From: Chthonobacter rhizosphaerae
Lineage (GTDB): Bacteria; Pseudomonadota; Alphaproteobacteria; Rhizobiales; Pleomorphomonadaceae
Direction of reading: 5' to 3'
NCBI RefSeq assembly: GCF_013839525.1
Contig: NZ_JACDIS010000008.1
Span: 62,001-126,000 of the forward strand
Length of the DNA: 64,000 nucleotides
The position numbers were made by a program, and so were the translations under genes. The notes beneath the pieces are model-generated. The model did no database searches, was not told the DNA's origin, and worked only from the letters and a program-made list of their open reading frames with translations. This document shows, piece by piece, positions 40,968 through 50,145 of this stretch; the first letter of the stretch is position 1; each line of letters starts with the position of its first letter.

Positions 40968-42182
40968 ATGGAGAACGAGGACGAAGACCTCTCTGCCGAC
41001 TGGGGCGCCGCCCTCGCCGAGCAGAACGGCGGCGGCGAGATGGACGACCTCGCCGCCGAGTGGGGCGCGGCGCTGGAGGAGCAGGGCGTGGAGAACGCGG
41101 ACGCCATGGCGGCCCAGTGGGCGGCCATGGTGGACGACGGCGACAGCGACCTGGAGAACTCCACGCGCGGCGCCGACCGGGTGCTGAACCAGGAGGAGAT
41201 CGACAACCTCCTCGGCTTCAACCTGGAAGACCACATCTCCGGCGACACGAGCGGCATTCGCGCGCTGATCAACTCGGCCCTCGTCGCCTACGAGCGGCTG
41301 CCGATGCTGGACATCGTGTTCGACCGCCTGGTGCGCGAGACCACGACGTCGCTGCGCAACTTCACCTCCGACAACGTGGAGGTGTCGCTCGACAGCATCT
41401 CGTCGGTGCGTTTCGAGGACTATCTGAACTCGATCCCGCTGCCGGCCATCCTGGCGGTGTTCAAGGCGGAGCAGTGGGACAACTACGGGATCGTGACGGT
41501 CGACTCGTCGCTGATCTACTCGATCATCGACGTGCTCCTCGGCGGCGGCCGGGGCACGACGGCGATCCGCGTGGAGGGGCGGCCCTACACCACGATCGAG
41601 ATGAACCTCGTGCGGCGCATGATCGAGATCGTGCTCGCCGACGCCGAGAAGGCGTTCGCGCCGCTCACCCAGATCAAGTTCAGCCTGGAGCGCCTGGAGA
41701 CCAACCCGCGCTTCGCCGCGATCTCGCGGCCGAAGAACGCCGCCATCCTGGTGCAGTTCCGGGTGGACATGGAGGACCGCGGCGGCAAGGTGGAGATGCT
41801 TCTCCCCTACGCGACGATCGAGCCGATCCGCGACCAGCTCCTCCAGATGTTCATGGGCGAGAAGTTCGGCCGGGACACCATCTGGGAAGGCCATCTCGCT
41901 ACCGAGATCTACCACGCCGCCGTCGAGGTGGACGCGGTCATGTGCGAGGAGGACCTTCCCCTCTCCATGATCCTCGACCTGCAGGTGGGCCAGACGCTGC
42001 TGTTCAACGTGTCGCCGACCGACCCGGTCGCGGTGAAGTGCGGCGACATCCAGCTGACGTCCGGGCACATCGGCCGGCTGGGCGAGCACGTCTCGGTCAA
42101 GGTCACCAAGCCGCTGCGCCGGCCGCGCATGACACTCGCCGCCTTCGAACGGGCGGTTCAGAAAGACCTGGAGAAGACATGA
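40968..42182 (+). CDS. fliM: Flagellar motor switch protein FliM
   Basis: A 404-residue C-ring protein. An acidic N-terminal extension of about 70 residues contains three related short repeats (DLSADWGAALAEQ, DLAAEWGAALEEQ, AMAAQWAAMVDDG). The CheY-binding motif EIDNLLGF follows at 77-84, then the middle domain (NSALVAYERLPMLDIVFDRL, FEDYLNSIPLPAILAVFKAE), and the C-terminal SpoA domain (VGQTLLFNVSPTDPVAVKCG). It controls the direction or speed of rotation in the cytoplasmic C ring. It overlaps the next gene by 4 bp (ATGA). Confidence 0.97.
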   Translation: MENEDEDLSADWGAALAEQNGGGEMDDLAAEWGAALEEQGVENADAMAAQWAAMVDDGDSDLENSTRGADRVLNQEEIDNLLGFNLEDHISGDTSGIRALINSALVAYERLPMLDIVFDRLVRETTTSLRNFTSDNVEVSLDSISSVRFEDYLNSIPLPAILAVFKAEQWDNYGIVTVDSSLIYSIIDVLLGGGRGTTAIRVEGRPYTTIEMNLVRRMIEIVLADAEKAFAPLTQIKFSLERLETNPRFAAISRPKNAAILVQFRVDMEDRGGKVEMLLPYATIEPIRDQLLQMFMGEKFGRDTIWEGHLATEIYHAAVEVDAVMCEEDLPLSMILDLQVGQTLLFNVSPTDPVAVKCGDIQLTSGHIGRLGEHVSVKVTKPLRRPRMTLAAFERAVQKDLEKT

Positions 42183-42790
42183 CGGGCCTCAACCTCGGTA
42201 TGATCATCGAGATCATCGTCGCCGTTCTTCTCGTGCTGACGATCGCCTACTGCATGGTGCTGAACAAGCGCCTGACCCGCCTGCGGGCGGACGAGGAGGT
42301 GCTGCGGGCGACCATCTCGGAGCTGATCACGGCGACCGAGATCGCCGAGCGGGCCATCCTGGGCCTGAAGGCGACGGCGGCGGAGTGCGAGAAGACCCTC
42401 GGCGGCAAGCTGAAGGCGGCGGACGGGGCCATCCTGGACCTCGACCGGCGGATCACCACGGGCAACGACATCGTGCGCCGCCTCGTGGCCATCGCCGGCG
42501 CCGCCAGCCCGGCGCCCCAGCAGCCGGCGCCGACCGCCGCCCAGGGCGCGTTCGCGGCCCCGGCCTATGCGCAGCCGCAGCCGCAGCTGACCCGCGAGGC
42601 GCAGGCGGCCCACTTCGCGCCCATCCCGCCTCCGGCTCCGGCTTACGCGGCCCCGACCTACTCGGCGCCCGCGCCGCACAACCCGGCCACCGCGCCGCGC
42701 GAGCCGGTGACGCGCTCGCTGCAGCAGGCCGCCGAGGCGGCCGCCGAGCGGCTGACCGCGTTCCGGCGCAACCGTGAGGAAGCCGCCTGA
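42179..42790 (+). CDS. DUF6468-like flagellar-operon membrane protein
   Basis: A 203-residue protein coupled to fliM by a 4-bp overlap and to the next gene by one base (TGATG). One transmembrane segment is at about 5-27 (LGMIIEIIVAVLLVLTIAYC). A coiled coil follows at about 30-105 (RLRADEEVLRATISELITAT, KLKAADGAILDLDRRITTGN), then a Pro/Ala-rich low-complexity tail and a helical end. This matches the small membrane protein of unknown function (DUF6468) found after fliM in many alphaproteobacteria. The role is unknown; position suggests the motor or export gate surroundings. Confidence 0.75.
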   Translation: MTGLNLGMIIEIIVAVLLVLTIAYCMVLNKRLTRLRADEEVLRATISELITATEIAERAILGLKATAAECEKTLGGKLKAADGAILDLDRRITTGNDIVRRLVAIAGAASPAPQQPAPTAAQGAFAAPAYAQPQPQLTREAQAAHFAPIPPPAPAYAAPTYSAPAPHNPATAPREPVTRSLQQAAEAAAERLTAFRRNREEAA

Positions 42791-43923
42791 TGGTCCGCAT
42801 GCGGTTGCTGCCGATCGTGCTCTTCGGCGTGGGGGCGCTGTTCGTCCTGAAGGTCCTGGGGCTCGCCACGGGCGAGGGCTCGTTCGCGGTCGGCCCGGCG
42901 CCGGCGGTGGCGGCCGGCGGCGGCGGGAACGCGGCGCCGGCGGCGGACGACGATTTCGCGAACACCGCGGTGGAGCCGCCGGTCGACCTCAGGCGCGAGT
43001 TCAAAGAGCAGCAGCAGAAGGCGGCCGCCGCGGGCGGACATGGCAAGGCCGAGGGCGATGGCAAAGCGCCGGCGGCGGACGGGCACGGCGCGCCGGCCGC
43101 GGATGCGCAGGCCGCGGATGCGCAAGCCGCCGCGCCGGCGGATGCGCACGCGGCCTCGGCCACGCCGGATGGCGGCCACGGAACGCCGCCGAACGCCGAC
43201 GGCAAAGCGGCCTCCTCAGCTGCCGGACAGGCCGGCGCGCCGGCTGCGGGCGACGCAGCGGCGGCGACCGAGCATGCCGCGCCGGCCGACGCGAAGACCG
43301 CACCGGCGGATGCCCACGGGGCGCCCGCGGCGGACGCGCACGGCGGCGGCGACGGGGAGGACGACGGTCTGGAGGGCGCGGTCACCACGGTGCGGCCGGA
43401 GGAGTTCAAGCCCGAGGGGTCGAAGTCGGAGACGGCGGTGCTCCAGAGCCTTTCGGACCGGCGCTCGGACCTCGACAAGCGCGAGGACGACCTGATGCTC
43501 CGGCTGAAGCTGCTGGAGGCCGCCGAGGCGCGGCTGCAGAAGCGGGTGGACGAACTGAAGTCGATCGAGACGCAGATCAGCGCCGCCCGGCAGACCGAGG
43601 AGGCCACCGCGAGCGAGCGCGTGAAGGGGCTCGCCACCATGTACGAGAACATGAAGCCCAAGGCGGCGGCGGCCGTGTTCGACACCCTGGACCTGCCGAT
43701 CCTCCTCGATCTCGCCAAGTCCATGCAGCCGAAGAAGATGGCGGCGGTGCTGGCGCAGATGTCGCCCGCGAACGCGGCCCGCCTGACAACCGCGCTCGCC
43801 GCCCGGCCGGACGAACCGGTGCGGACCGTGTCGGCCGGCGAGCCCGGCGCGCCGGGAGTCGGGCAGACGGCGCCCGGCCTCGACGCGCTGCCGAAGATCA
43901 TGCCGGCCGCGCCGGCCAACTGA
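42790..43923 (+). CDS. motE: MotE-like flagellar chaperone
   Basis: A 377-residue protein. It has a membrane anchor or signal at 5-27, then a long Ala/Gly/Asp/His-rich linker (about 45-195) with repeated ADAHGAPAAD-like units. A coiled coil follows (about 215-270, SDRRSDLDKREDDLMLRLKL), then the C-terminal MgtE-N-like domain VKGLATMYENMKPKAAAAVF and AKSMQPKKMAAVLAQMSPAN. In rhizobia MotE is a periplasmic chaperone that stabilises MotC and is needed for motility. The C-terminal half matches; the linker is unusually long. It is coupled to the upstream gene. Confidence 0.82.
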   Translation: MVRMRLLPIVLFGVGALFVLKVLGLATGEGSFAVGPAPAVAAGGGGNAAPAADDDFANTAVEPPVDLRREFKEQQQKAAAAGGHGKAEGDGKAPAADGHGAPAADAQAADAQAAAPADAHAASATPDGGHGTPPNADGKAASSAAGQAGAPAAGDAAAATEHAAPADAKTAPADAHGAPAADAHGGGDGEDDGLEGAVTTVRPEEFKPEGSKSETAVLQSLSDRRSDLDKREDDLMLRLKLLEAAEARLQKRVDELKSIETQISAARQTEEATASERVKGLATMYENMKPKAAAAVFDTLDLPILLDLAKSMQPKKMAAVLAQMSPANAARLTTALAARPDEPVRTVSAGEPGAPGVGQTAPGLDALPKIMPAAPAN

Positions 43924-44056
43924 CCGGGCCGGGACCGACTGGAAAATCAGCGGACTACAGGGCATTGCCTCATCCGGCGTAACAGCACATTAAGCGCATT
44001 GAATTAGTCTGATCCCGACAGGCGGACCGCGAGGCCGGTTCGCGTTCGGGTGGGTG

Positions 44057-47000
44057 ATGACAGGGATCGCACGACGTCGGGCCGGAAGCCACGGCGCCAC
44101 GCTCCGCCGGGTGGTCCGGTCGGTCGGGGTGGTGCTCGCACTGCTGTGCGTGCTCGTCGGGACCTCTGGCGGGTTCGGCCGGGCGATCGCGGCGGAGCGC
44201 GCCGACGTGTCCGTGGAGGACGCGGGCACCCACGGCCGGGTGGTGGTCGACTTTCCGGCGCTGAACCTCCTGCCCAAGCACACGGTCCGCTCCACCAACG
44301 GCGTCCTCGTCCTGGAGTTCGACGTCGCGGTCGAGATGGATGTGAACCGCATCCCGATCGTGCTCGGCCGCTATGTGACGATCGCCCGCAACGACCCGGA
44401 CGGGCGCGGGGCGCGGCTCGCGCTGAACCGCCTGGTGCGCGTCAACACCATGGAGGCGGGCGGCAAGCTCTTCATCGATTTCCTGCCGACGTCCTGGACC
44501 GGGCCGCCGCCGCGCCTGCCGGAGGAGGTGGTGGCCGAACTCGCCCGCAAGGCGGATGAAGCCGCCAAGCTCGCCCGCGAGGCGGAGATCCTGCGCCAGG
44601 CCGGCACGACGAAGCCGGAACTGGACCTCCGTGTGGGGCGCAATCCCACCTTCACGCGACTGTCCTTCGGTTGGAACCTGCCCTTCCAGGCGGACTTCAA
44701 GCGCGGCGACACGAGCGTGGTGCTGACCTTCGATCGGAAGGCGGCGGTGGACCTCGCGCCCATCAAGGCGGACATGCCGCCCTTCCTGGAGGACATCTCG
44801 GTGTCGTCGGAGCCGGACGGCGGGCTCGTGTTCCGGCTGGTGGTGCAGCCGGTCGCGGACGTGCGCGCCTTCCGGGAGGACAAGGCCTACGTGGTCGACA
44901 TCCAGGGGCCGCTCGATCCGGCTACGCTCGATCCGACCAACGAGGCGATCCAGGCGGTGCTTGGCGGTGACGGGGGCGGGTCGGCGCGGGTGGTGTCGCT
45001 CGGGACGGCCCCGGAGCATGCGGAGGGCACGGACCACGCGCCGGCGCACGACGGGGCCGGGCACGCCGCCGCGCCGGCACCGGAGCCGGTGACGGACCCG
45101 ACGGATCAGGCGATCGACGAGAGCCGTCAGGTCCGGCCGAAGCTGCCGCTGGTGGTGACGCGGGCGGCCGAGCCGACCGAGGAGCACACGGCTCCGCCGG
45201 CGGCGCAGCCGGCTCCGGCACAGCCGGAAGAGGACGACCTGGTGGAGGGCGGCACGCGCCGGCTGGTGGACGACGCCGTCCGGGTGGAGGCCAAGCGGAT
45301 CGGTCGGGCGACGCGGGTGGTGTTCCCCTACAAGACCTCGGTCGGTTCGGCGCTCTTCACCCGAGGGCCGGCGCTCTGGTTCGTGGTCGACAGCCTGGCG
45401 CCGCTCGACCTCGACCCGCTGCGCGAGGCGCTCGCCGGCCTCGCCACGTCCATCGAGCCGCTGACCATCGGCGAGGCGCGGGCGCTCCGGATCGTCCTCG
45501 CGGAGCCGCTGCTCGCCACGCTCAATGCGGACGGCACCTACTGGGTGGTGACCATCGGCGACATCGTGATGGAGCCGACCCGGCCGCTGCCGATCAAGCG
45601 GTCGATCCGGGAGGACGGCACAACGGCGCTCGACATCCCGTTCGGCCGGATGACCGGTCTGCACGATTTCACGGACCCGGCGATCGGCGACCGGCTGGTG
45701 GTGGTGACCGGCCTCGGGCCGGCGCGGGGGCTGATCAAGCCGCAGTCCTTCGTGGAGGTGCAGGCGCTGTCGTCGGCCCACGGGCTTGCGTTCGTGCCGC
45801 TCACCGACGACGTGGAGATCCGGGCTGAGAACACGGAGGTAAGCATCGATCGGCCGGACGGCCTGTCGGTGTCCACGGCGGTGCCGGCGCAACGGGCGAC
45901 GCTGATCGACATGCCGCGGGCGATGGGCGCGGCCACGGACGACCGGCCCGGATATGTGGACTTCGGCGACCTGGAGGCGGAGACGCCGCCTGACTTCTGG
46001 CGCGGACGCCACGAGCTGACGACCTCCCTGGCCCAGGCCAAGACCCGCGAAGAGCGGGTTTCGCGCTGGTACAGGATGGCCGAATTCCTGCTGGCCAACG
46101 GCATGGCGTTCGAGGCGATCGGCAGCCTCAACCTGATCGCGTCCTTCGCGACGGAGGAGGCGACGTCGCAGCGGATGGCGATGCTGCGGGCGGCCGCGTC
46201 GGTGCTCGCCAACCGGCCGAAGGACGCGCTGGATCTCCTCGACCGGCCCGAGTTCGAGACGAGCCCGGACGCGGCGGTGTGGAAGACGATCGCCCTGGAG
46301 GAGATCGGCGACCATCCGGGCGCGCGCAAGACCTATCCGCGCGGCGATGCGGTGGTGGGGAGCTATCCGAAGTCGATCCAGACCCGCTTTCTCCTGGCGG
46401 GGATCGAGTCGGCGGTGGAGCTCAACGACTTCGGGCGGGCGCGCAGCCTGCTGGCGCAGCTCGACCCGCGCTTCCTGACCCCGAACGACCTCGCCAGCAT
46501 CGATCTCCTGAACGCGCGGGCGGCGGACGCGACCGGCCACATCACGGATGCCATCGACCTTTTGTCGAAGGCGGTGCAGTCGTCCACCGGACCGGTGGAG
46601 GCGGAGGCGACCTACCGGCTGGTGAATCTGCAGCGACGCGAGGGCCTGATCACCCTGGACCAGGCGGCGGACCGGCTGGAGCAGCTGGCCGTGTCGTGGC
46701 GCGGCGACGAGATCGAGCTGAAGACGCTGCGGACGCTGGCCCAGATCTCGGTGGAGCGGGACGACTACCGGCGCGGCTTCGAGCTGATGCGGATCGCCAA
46801 CGAGGTGGGTCCGGGCTCCGACACCACGCGCCTGATGCAGGAGGAGATGCAGTCGGCCTTCTCCGAGCTCTTCCTGGACGGGAAGGCGAAGGACATGCCG
46901 CCCGTGGAGGCGCTGGCGCTCTACTACGACTTCCGGGAGCTGACGCCGAACGGCCGCCGCGGCGACGAGATGGTGCGCAAGCTGGCGGACCGGCTGGTGG

Positions 47001-47755
47001 AGGTGGACCTGCTGCCGCAGGCGGCGGAACTCCTGTCCTATCAGGTGGACAACCGGCTGCGGGGCGCGGCCAAGGCCAAGGTTGCGGCGGATCTGGCGCT
47101 CATCTACCTGCTGGACGACCGGCCGGACCTCGCGCTCCTGACACTCAGCCGGAGCCGGCAGGCGGACCTGCCGATCGCCATCGAGCGCCAGCGGCGGCTC
47201 GTGGAGGCGAAGGCGTTGGCGGACACCGGCAAGCCGGACCTCGGGCTGGAGCTCCTGAAGCCGCTGAGCGGCGGCGAGATCCAGCGGCTGAGGGCGGAGA
47301 TCCTGTGGACGTCCGGCCGCTACCAGGACGCGGGCGAGACGTTCGAGCGGCTGGTCGGGGCCCGGTGGTCCGAGGCGACGCCGCTCGGCGCCCGCGAGCA
47401 GCTGGACGTGATGCGCGCCGGGATCTCCTACGCGCTGGCGGAGGACCGGCTCGGCGTGGACCGGCTGCGCTCCAAGTTCGCCGCCAAGATGGCCGAGACG
47501 CCGAACGGCGGCGCCTTCCAGGTGGTGACGAGCCCGGTGGAGGGTTCCGGCACGGCCTTCAACGACATCGTCATGCGGATCGCCAAGTCGGACGCGGTGG
47601 AAGGCTTCCTGGAGGACTACCGGACCCGCTACATCAACAGCGCCGGCGACGACCGTCCCGAGATCATCGAGCAGCCGGTTCCGGGCGCCGAGCCCGTGGA
47701 CGTGCCGCCGCCGAGCGCGGAGAACCGCGTCGCGCCGCCGGTGAACGCCGGCTGA
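44057..47755 (+). CDS. Large exported TPR protein of the flagellar region
   Basis: A 1232-residue protein. A signal anchor (about 20-45, VGVVLALLCVLVGTSGGFGR) precedes a beta-rich N-terminal half with AMIN-like segments (VVVDFPALNLLPKHTVRSTN, RLSFGWNLPFQADFKRGDTS). A proline-rich linker lies near 320-390, another beta region (VVFPYKTSVGSALFTRGPAL) follows, and from about 640 onward a long helical region of TPR-like repeats (YRMAEFLLANGMAFEAIGSL, DLLNARAADATGHITDAIDL). It should face the periplasm and act as a scaffold. I know no assigned function. It follows the motE-like gene by 133 bp on the same strand, so a flagellar or stator role is plausible. ATG 44057 is used; GTG 44054 adds one residue. 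Confidence 0.82.
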   Translation: MTGIARRRAGSHGATLRRVVRSVGVVLALLCVLVGTSGGFGRAIAAERADVSVEDAGTHGRVVVDFPALNLLPKHTVRSTNGVLVLEFDVAVEMDVNRIPIVLGRYVTIARNDPDGRGARLALNRLVRVNTMEAGGKLFIDFLPTSWTGPPPRLPEEVVAELARKADEAAKLAREAEILRQAGTTKPELDLRVGRNPTFTRLSFGWNLPFQADFKRGDTSVVLTFDRKAAVDLAPIKADMPPFLEDISVSSEPDGGLVFRLVVQPVADVRAFREDKAYVVDIQGPLDPATLDPTNEAIQAVLGGDGGGSARVVSLGTAPEHAEGTDHAPAHDGAGHAAAPAPEPVTDPTDQAIDESRQVRPKLPLVVTRAAEPTEEHTAPPAAQPAPAQPEEDDLVEGGTRRLVDDAVRVEAKRIGRATRVVFPYKTSVGSALFTRGPALWFVVDSLAPLDLDPLREALAGLATSIEPLTIGEARALRIVLAEPLLATLNADGTYWVVTIGDIVMEPTRPLPIKRSIREDGTTALDIPFGRMTGLHDFTDPAIGDRLVVVTGLGPARGLIKPQSFVEVQALSSAHGLAFVPLTDDVEIRAENTEVSIDRPDGLSVSTAVPAQRATLIDMPRAMGAATDDRPGYVDFGDLEAETPPDFWRGRHELTTSLAQAKTREERVSRWYRMAEFLLANGMAFEAIGSLNLIASFATEEATSQRMAMLRAAASVLANRPKDALDLLDRPEFETSPDAAVWKTIALEEIGDHPGARKTYPRGDAVVGSYPKSIQTRFLLAGIESAVELNDFGRARSLLAQLDPRFLTPNDLASIDLLNARAADATGHITDAIDLLSKAVQSSTGPVEAEATYRLVNLQRREGLITLDQAADRLEQLAVSWRGDEIELKTLRTLAQISVERDDYRRGFELMRIANEVGPGSDTTRLMQEEMQSAFSELFLDGKAKDMPPVEALALYYDFRELTPNGRRGDEMVRKLADRLVEVDLLPQAAELLSYQVDNRLRGAAKAKVAADLALIYLLDDRPDLALLTLSRSRQADLPIAIERQRRLVEAKALADTGKPDLGLELLKPLSGGEIQRLRAEILWTSGRYQDAGETFERLVGARWSEATPLGAREQLDVMRAGISYALAEDRLGVDRLRSKFAAKMAETPNGGAFQVVTSPVEGSGTAFNDIVMRIAKSDAVEGFLEDYRTRYINSAGDDRPEIIEQPVPGAEPVDVPPPSAENRVAPPVNAG

Positions 47756-47778
47756 GACGGGCCGCGGACGGAACGCAA

Positions 47779-47811
47779 GCGGCGCGGCCCGGGTGACCGG
47801 AACCGCGCCGC
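47779..47811. terminator. Hairpin between convergent genes
   Basis: GCGGCGCGG and CCGCGCCGC form a 9-bp GC stem with a 15-base loop between the convergent TPR and phytase-like genes. Only a weak T stretch follows, so it may stop transcription on either strand. Confidence 0.45.
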
Positions 47812-47863
47812 CGTGGTTTCAGAGGGGAGAGCGCCTCGGGCAGGAGCCGGGGCGCGACACGCG

Positions 47864-50059
47864 TCAGCGGACGGCGATGTCCTTGCCGAGCTTCAGGAAG
47901 TAGGTCTCGCCGGAGGAGTCGTCGACGCCGTCGTTGTCGGTGACCACGTAGGCCTCGCCGTTGGCGTCGACCGCGAAGCCTTCCACCTTGTCGACCACGT
48001 AGCCGTTGAAGGCGGCGAGGTCCGGGACGAGGTCGCGGACCACGGACTTCTTGACGACCGGGATCTCGGACGCGCCGACCGGAGCCGGGGTGACGCCCGC
48101 GAGCGAGACCTCGGTGAGCGTCTTCAGCCCGGCGGCCTCGCCGATCTGGTTGTCGCGCTCGATGATGATGAGCTTGTCGCCGACGGCGGTGATCTCCGAC
48201 AGGCCGACCCAGGCGCCTTCACCCGCGGCCTTCTCCAGCGGATAGTGGACGACGCCCCAGGCCTTGGTGGCGGGCGTGTAGGCGAGCAGCATCGCCATGC
48301 CCTTCGGGTCGGACTTCCACTCGCGCTGGACGGCGAGCCAGACGGTCTCCGCGTCGCCCTCGCCGGTGACGGTGACGCCCTCCAGGCCGTTGGAGGTCAT
48401 GCCGGCGACGAGCTCGGCCGGCAGTTCGATCTCCTCCTGGATCGCGCCGTCGGCGCCGACCTTGAGGAGGAGGTTCTTCAGCTCGTTCTTCACGTGGCCT
48501 TCCGAGGCGACCCAGAAGGTGCCGTCCGCGCGGGTCGCGATGCCCTCGAAGTCGAGCTTCTCGCCGGGCTTGCCGTCACGGGTGACGGTGATCGCGTCGG
48601 TCACCATGGCGGGCTTCGACGTGGCGTCGATGGTGAGGATGCGCGGGGCGGCCTTGTAGATGCTGTCCGTGACCGCGTAGAGCTTGCCGGGCTGGGTGCG
48701 GTCGGCGGTGAGGCCGGACAGGGCGCCGAACGGGATCGGCAGGCCGTCCTTCGACGCCGAGCGGATGGTCGGGTAGACCGCTTCGCCCTCGCCGCGGGCG
48801 TAGATCATCACGTGCGCGCGGACGCCGCCGTCCTCCACGAGGTCGGTCTCGTTGGCGGTGACGAACAGGTTGCGCGACGGGATGGCGAGGGTGCCTTCCG
48901 GGCCGATGCCGGAGGGGAGCATCTGCAGGAGTTCCGGCTCGGCGCCGGTGTCGCGGTAGACGGCCACCAGGGAGGCGCGCTCGGAGGCGACGAAGATCAG
49001 CTTGTCGGCCCCGAAGGTGGCGGCGTCGACGCCCTCGATCTCGATGCCCTTCTTGTTGCGCTTGTCGTTGTAGTGGCCGAGGGCGACCATCTCGTGCTCG
49101 AGGGTCGCGCCGGCGTCATAGAGGACCTTGCCGTCGCGGCCGAAGATGGAGAAGCCGCGGGTGCCGCCCTTGAAGTCGCCCTCGTTGGCGGTGACGAAGC
49201 GCTCGTCGTCGATCCAGACCACGCCGTCCGGCTCGCGCGGGACGTCCTTCATCTCGCCGGTGAGCGCGATGGCGCCGTCCTTCTCGGTGTCGATGCCGGT
49301 GAGCGTCACGGCGCCGGCGGTGTAGTGGGCGACGACCTTGGCGGTGGCGAGGTCGACGATGGCGATGTGGTTGTTCTCCTGGAAGGTGACGACCGCCTCG
49401 TTCCGGCCGTTGACGGAGACGAACTCCGGCTCCGGATCCTCCGGGGCGACCTCGGCGAGACCGGTGAGCTCGACCTTCTTCAGGCTGTCGCAGGCGGGCA
49501 GGCCGTCCTTGACGGTGAGGACGGCGAGGAAGCCGCCCGGAAGCTGCGGCAGGGCGCCGTCGTTCACGTCCTCGTCGCGCTCGTTCTCGATGGCGATGGC
49601 GACGAAGCCCTTGTCGGGGGAGAGGGCGACGCTGTCGGGCTGGCCGCCGAGGTCGCAGGTGCCGTCCACGGCCTTGGAGGCGATGTCGACGACGGCGAGG
49701 TGGCCGGCGGGCTTGTCCTTGCTCTCGGAGGTGACGACGCCGACGATCGCCTTCTCGCCGATGACCTTCACGGAGGTGGGCTCGCCGGACAGCGCCACGA
49801 AGCCGGCGGCCTTGGGGGCGGCCGGGTCGGTGATGTCGACGAGGCCGATGCCGCCCTGCGGGCTGTCGGTGTAGACGAGCGTCATGCCGTCCTCGGTGGC
49901 GGCGATGATCTCGGCGACGGACTCCTTGCCGGGCTCGGGCGCGTTGGCGGCGGACGAGATCGCCGACACCCGATTGAACATCTCGGCGGCGGGCGCGGAC
50001 AGGACGGTCGTGGAGAGAAGGGCGGCGGCGAGCGCGCCGAGCCGGAACGTGGAGGTCAT
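47864..50059 (-). CDS. Exported esterase-like/phytase-like beta-propeller protein
   Basis: A 731-residue secreted protein. A signal peptide (1-25, LGALAAALLSTTVLSAPAAE) is followed by propeller-like repeats: GGIGLVDITDPAAPKAAGFV, GHLAVVDIASKAVDGTCDLG, HIAIVDLATAKVVAHYTAGA. The C-terminal half has the esterase-like phytase pattern: LDFEGIATRADGTFWVASEG, TSNGLEGVTVTGEGDAETVW, VDKVEGFAVDANGEAYVVTD followed by NDGV. Such proteins hydrolyse phosphate esters or bind calcium in the periplasm or outside the cell. It is unrelated to flagella although it sits inside the flagellar region. A Pho-box-like direct repeat lies 56-73 bp upstream, consistent with phosphate-starvation control. Confidence 0.85.
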   Translation of the reverse strand: MTSTFRLGALAAALLSTTVLSAPAAEMFNRVSAISSAANAPEPGKESVAEIIAATEDGMTLVYTDSPQGGIGLVDITDPAAPKAAGFVALSGEPTSVKVIGEKAIVGVVTSESKDKPAGHLAVVDIASKAVDGTCDLGGQPDSVALSPDKGFVAIAIENERDEDVNDGALPQLPGGFLAVLTVKDGLPACDSLKKVELTGLAEVAPEDPEPEFVSVNGRNEAVVTFQENNHIAIVDLATAKVVAHYTAGAVTLTGIDTEKDGAIALTGEMKDVPREPDGVVWIDDERFVTANEGDFKGGTRGFSIFGRDGKVLYDAGATLEHEMVALGHYNDKRNKKGIEIEGVDAATFGADKLIFVASERASLVAVYRDTGAEPELLQMLPSGIGPEGTLAIPSRNLFVTANETDLVEDGGVRAHVMIYARGEGEAVYPTIRSASKDGLPIPFGALSGLTADRTQPGKLYAVTDSIYKAAPRILTIDATSKPAMVTDAITVTRDGKPGEKLDFEGIATRADGTFWVASEGHVKNELKNLLLKVGADGAIQEEIELPAELVAGMTSNGLEGVTVTGEGDAETVWLAVQREWKSDPKGMAMLLAYTPATKAWGVVHYPLEKAAGEGAWVGLSEITAVGDKLIIIERDNQIGEAAGLKTLTEVSLAGVTPAPVGASEIPVVKKSVVRDLVPDLAAFNGYVVDKVEGFAVDANGEAYVVTDNDGVDDSSGETYFLKLGKDIAVR

Positions 50060-50114
50060 GGTCTTCCCCGAGGGCTGAGGACAAGCTTGGGAAGACCGTC
50101 AAACCATGCTCTCG

Positions 50115-50132
50115 ATGACGGATGGATGACGT
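50115..50132 (-). promoter_or_regulatory. Pho-box-like direct repeat
   Basis: In gene direction ACGTCAT-CCAT-CCGTCAT: two 7-bp units with an 11-bp period, the layout of PhoB boxes (CTGTCAT-N4-CTGTCAT), matching 5 and 6 of 7 bases. It is located 56-73 bp before the phytase-like gene and after the fliP stop. Confidence 0.45.
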
Positions 50133-50145
50133 TTTGACGATGCTT

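Noticed and set aside
38589-42089. A 1166-codon minus-strand open frame that would fuse FlgG to a large unknown protein
   Set aside because: Only the last 261 codons match FlgG. The rest is antisense to fliL and fliM or in the wrong frame over flgF.
43990-44004. CtrA box before the large TPR gene
   Set aside because: TTAA-N7-GAAT keeps only one half-site.
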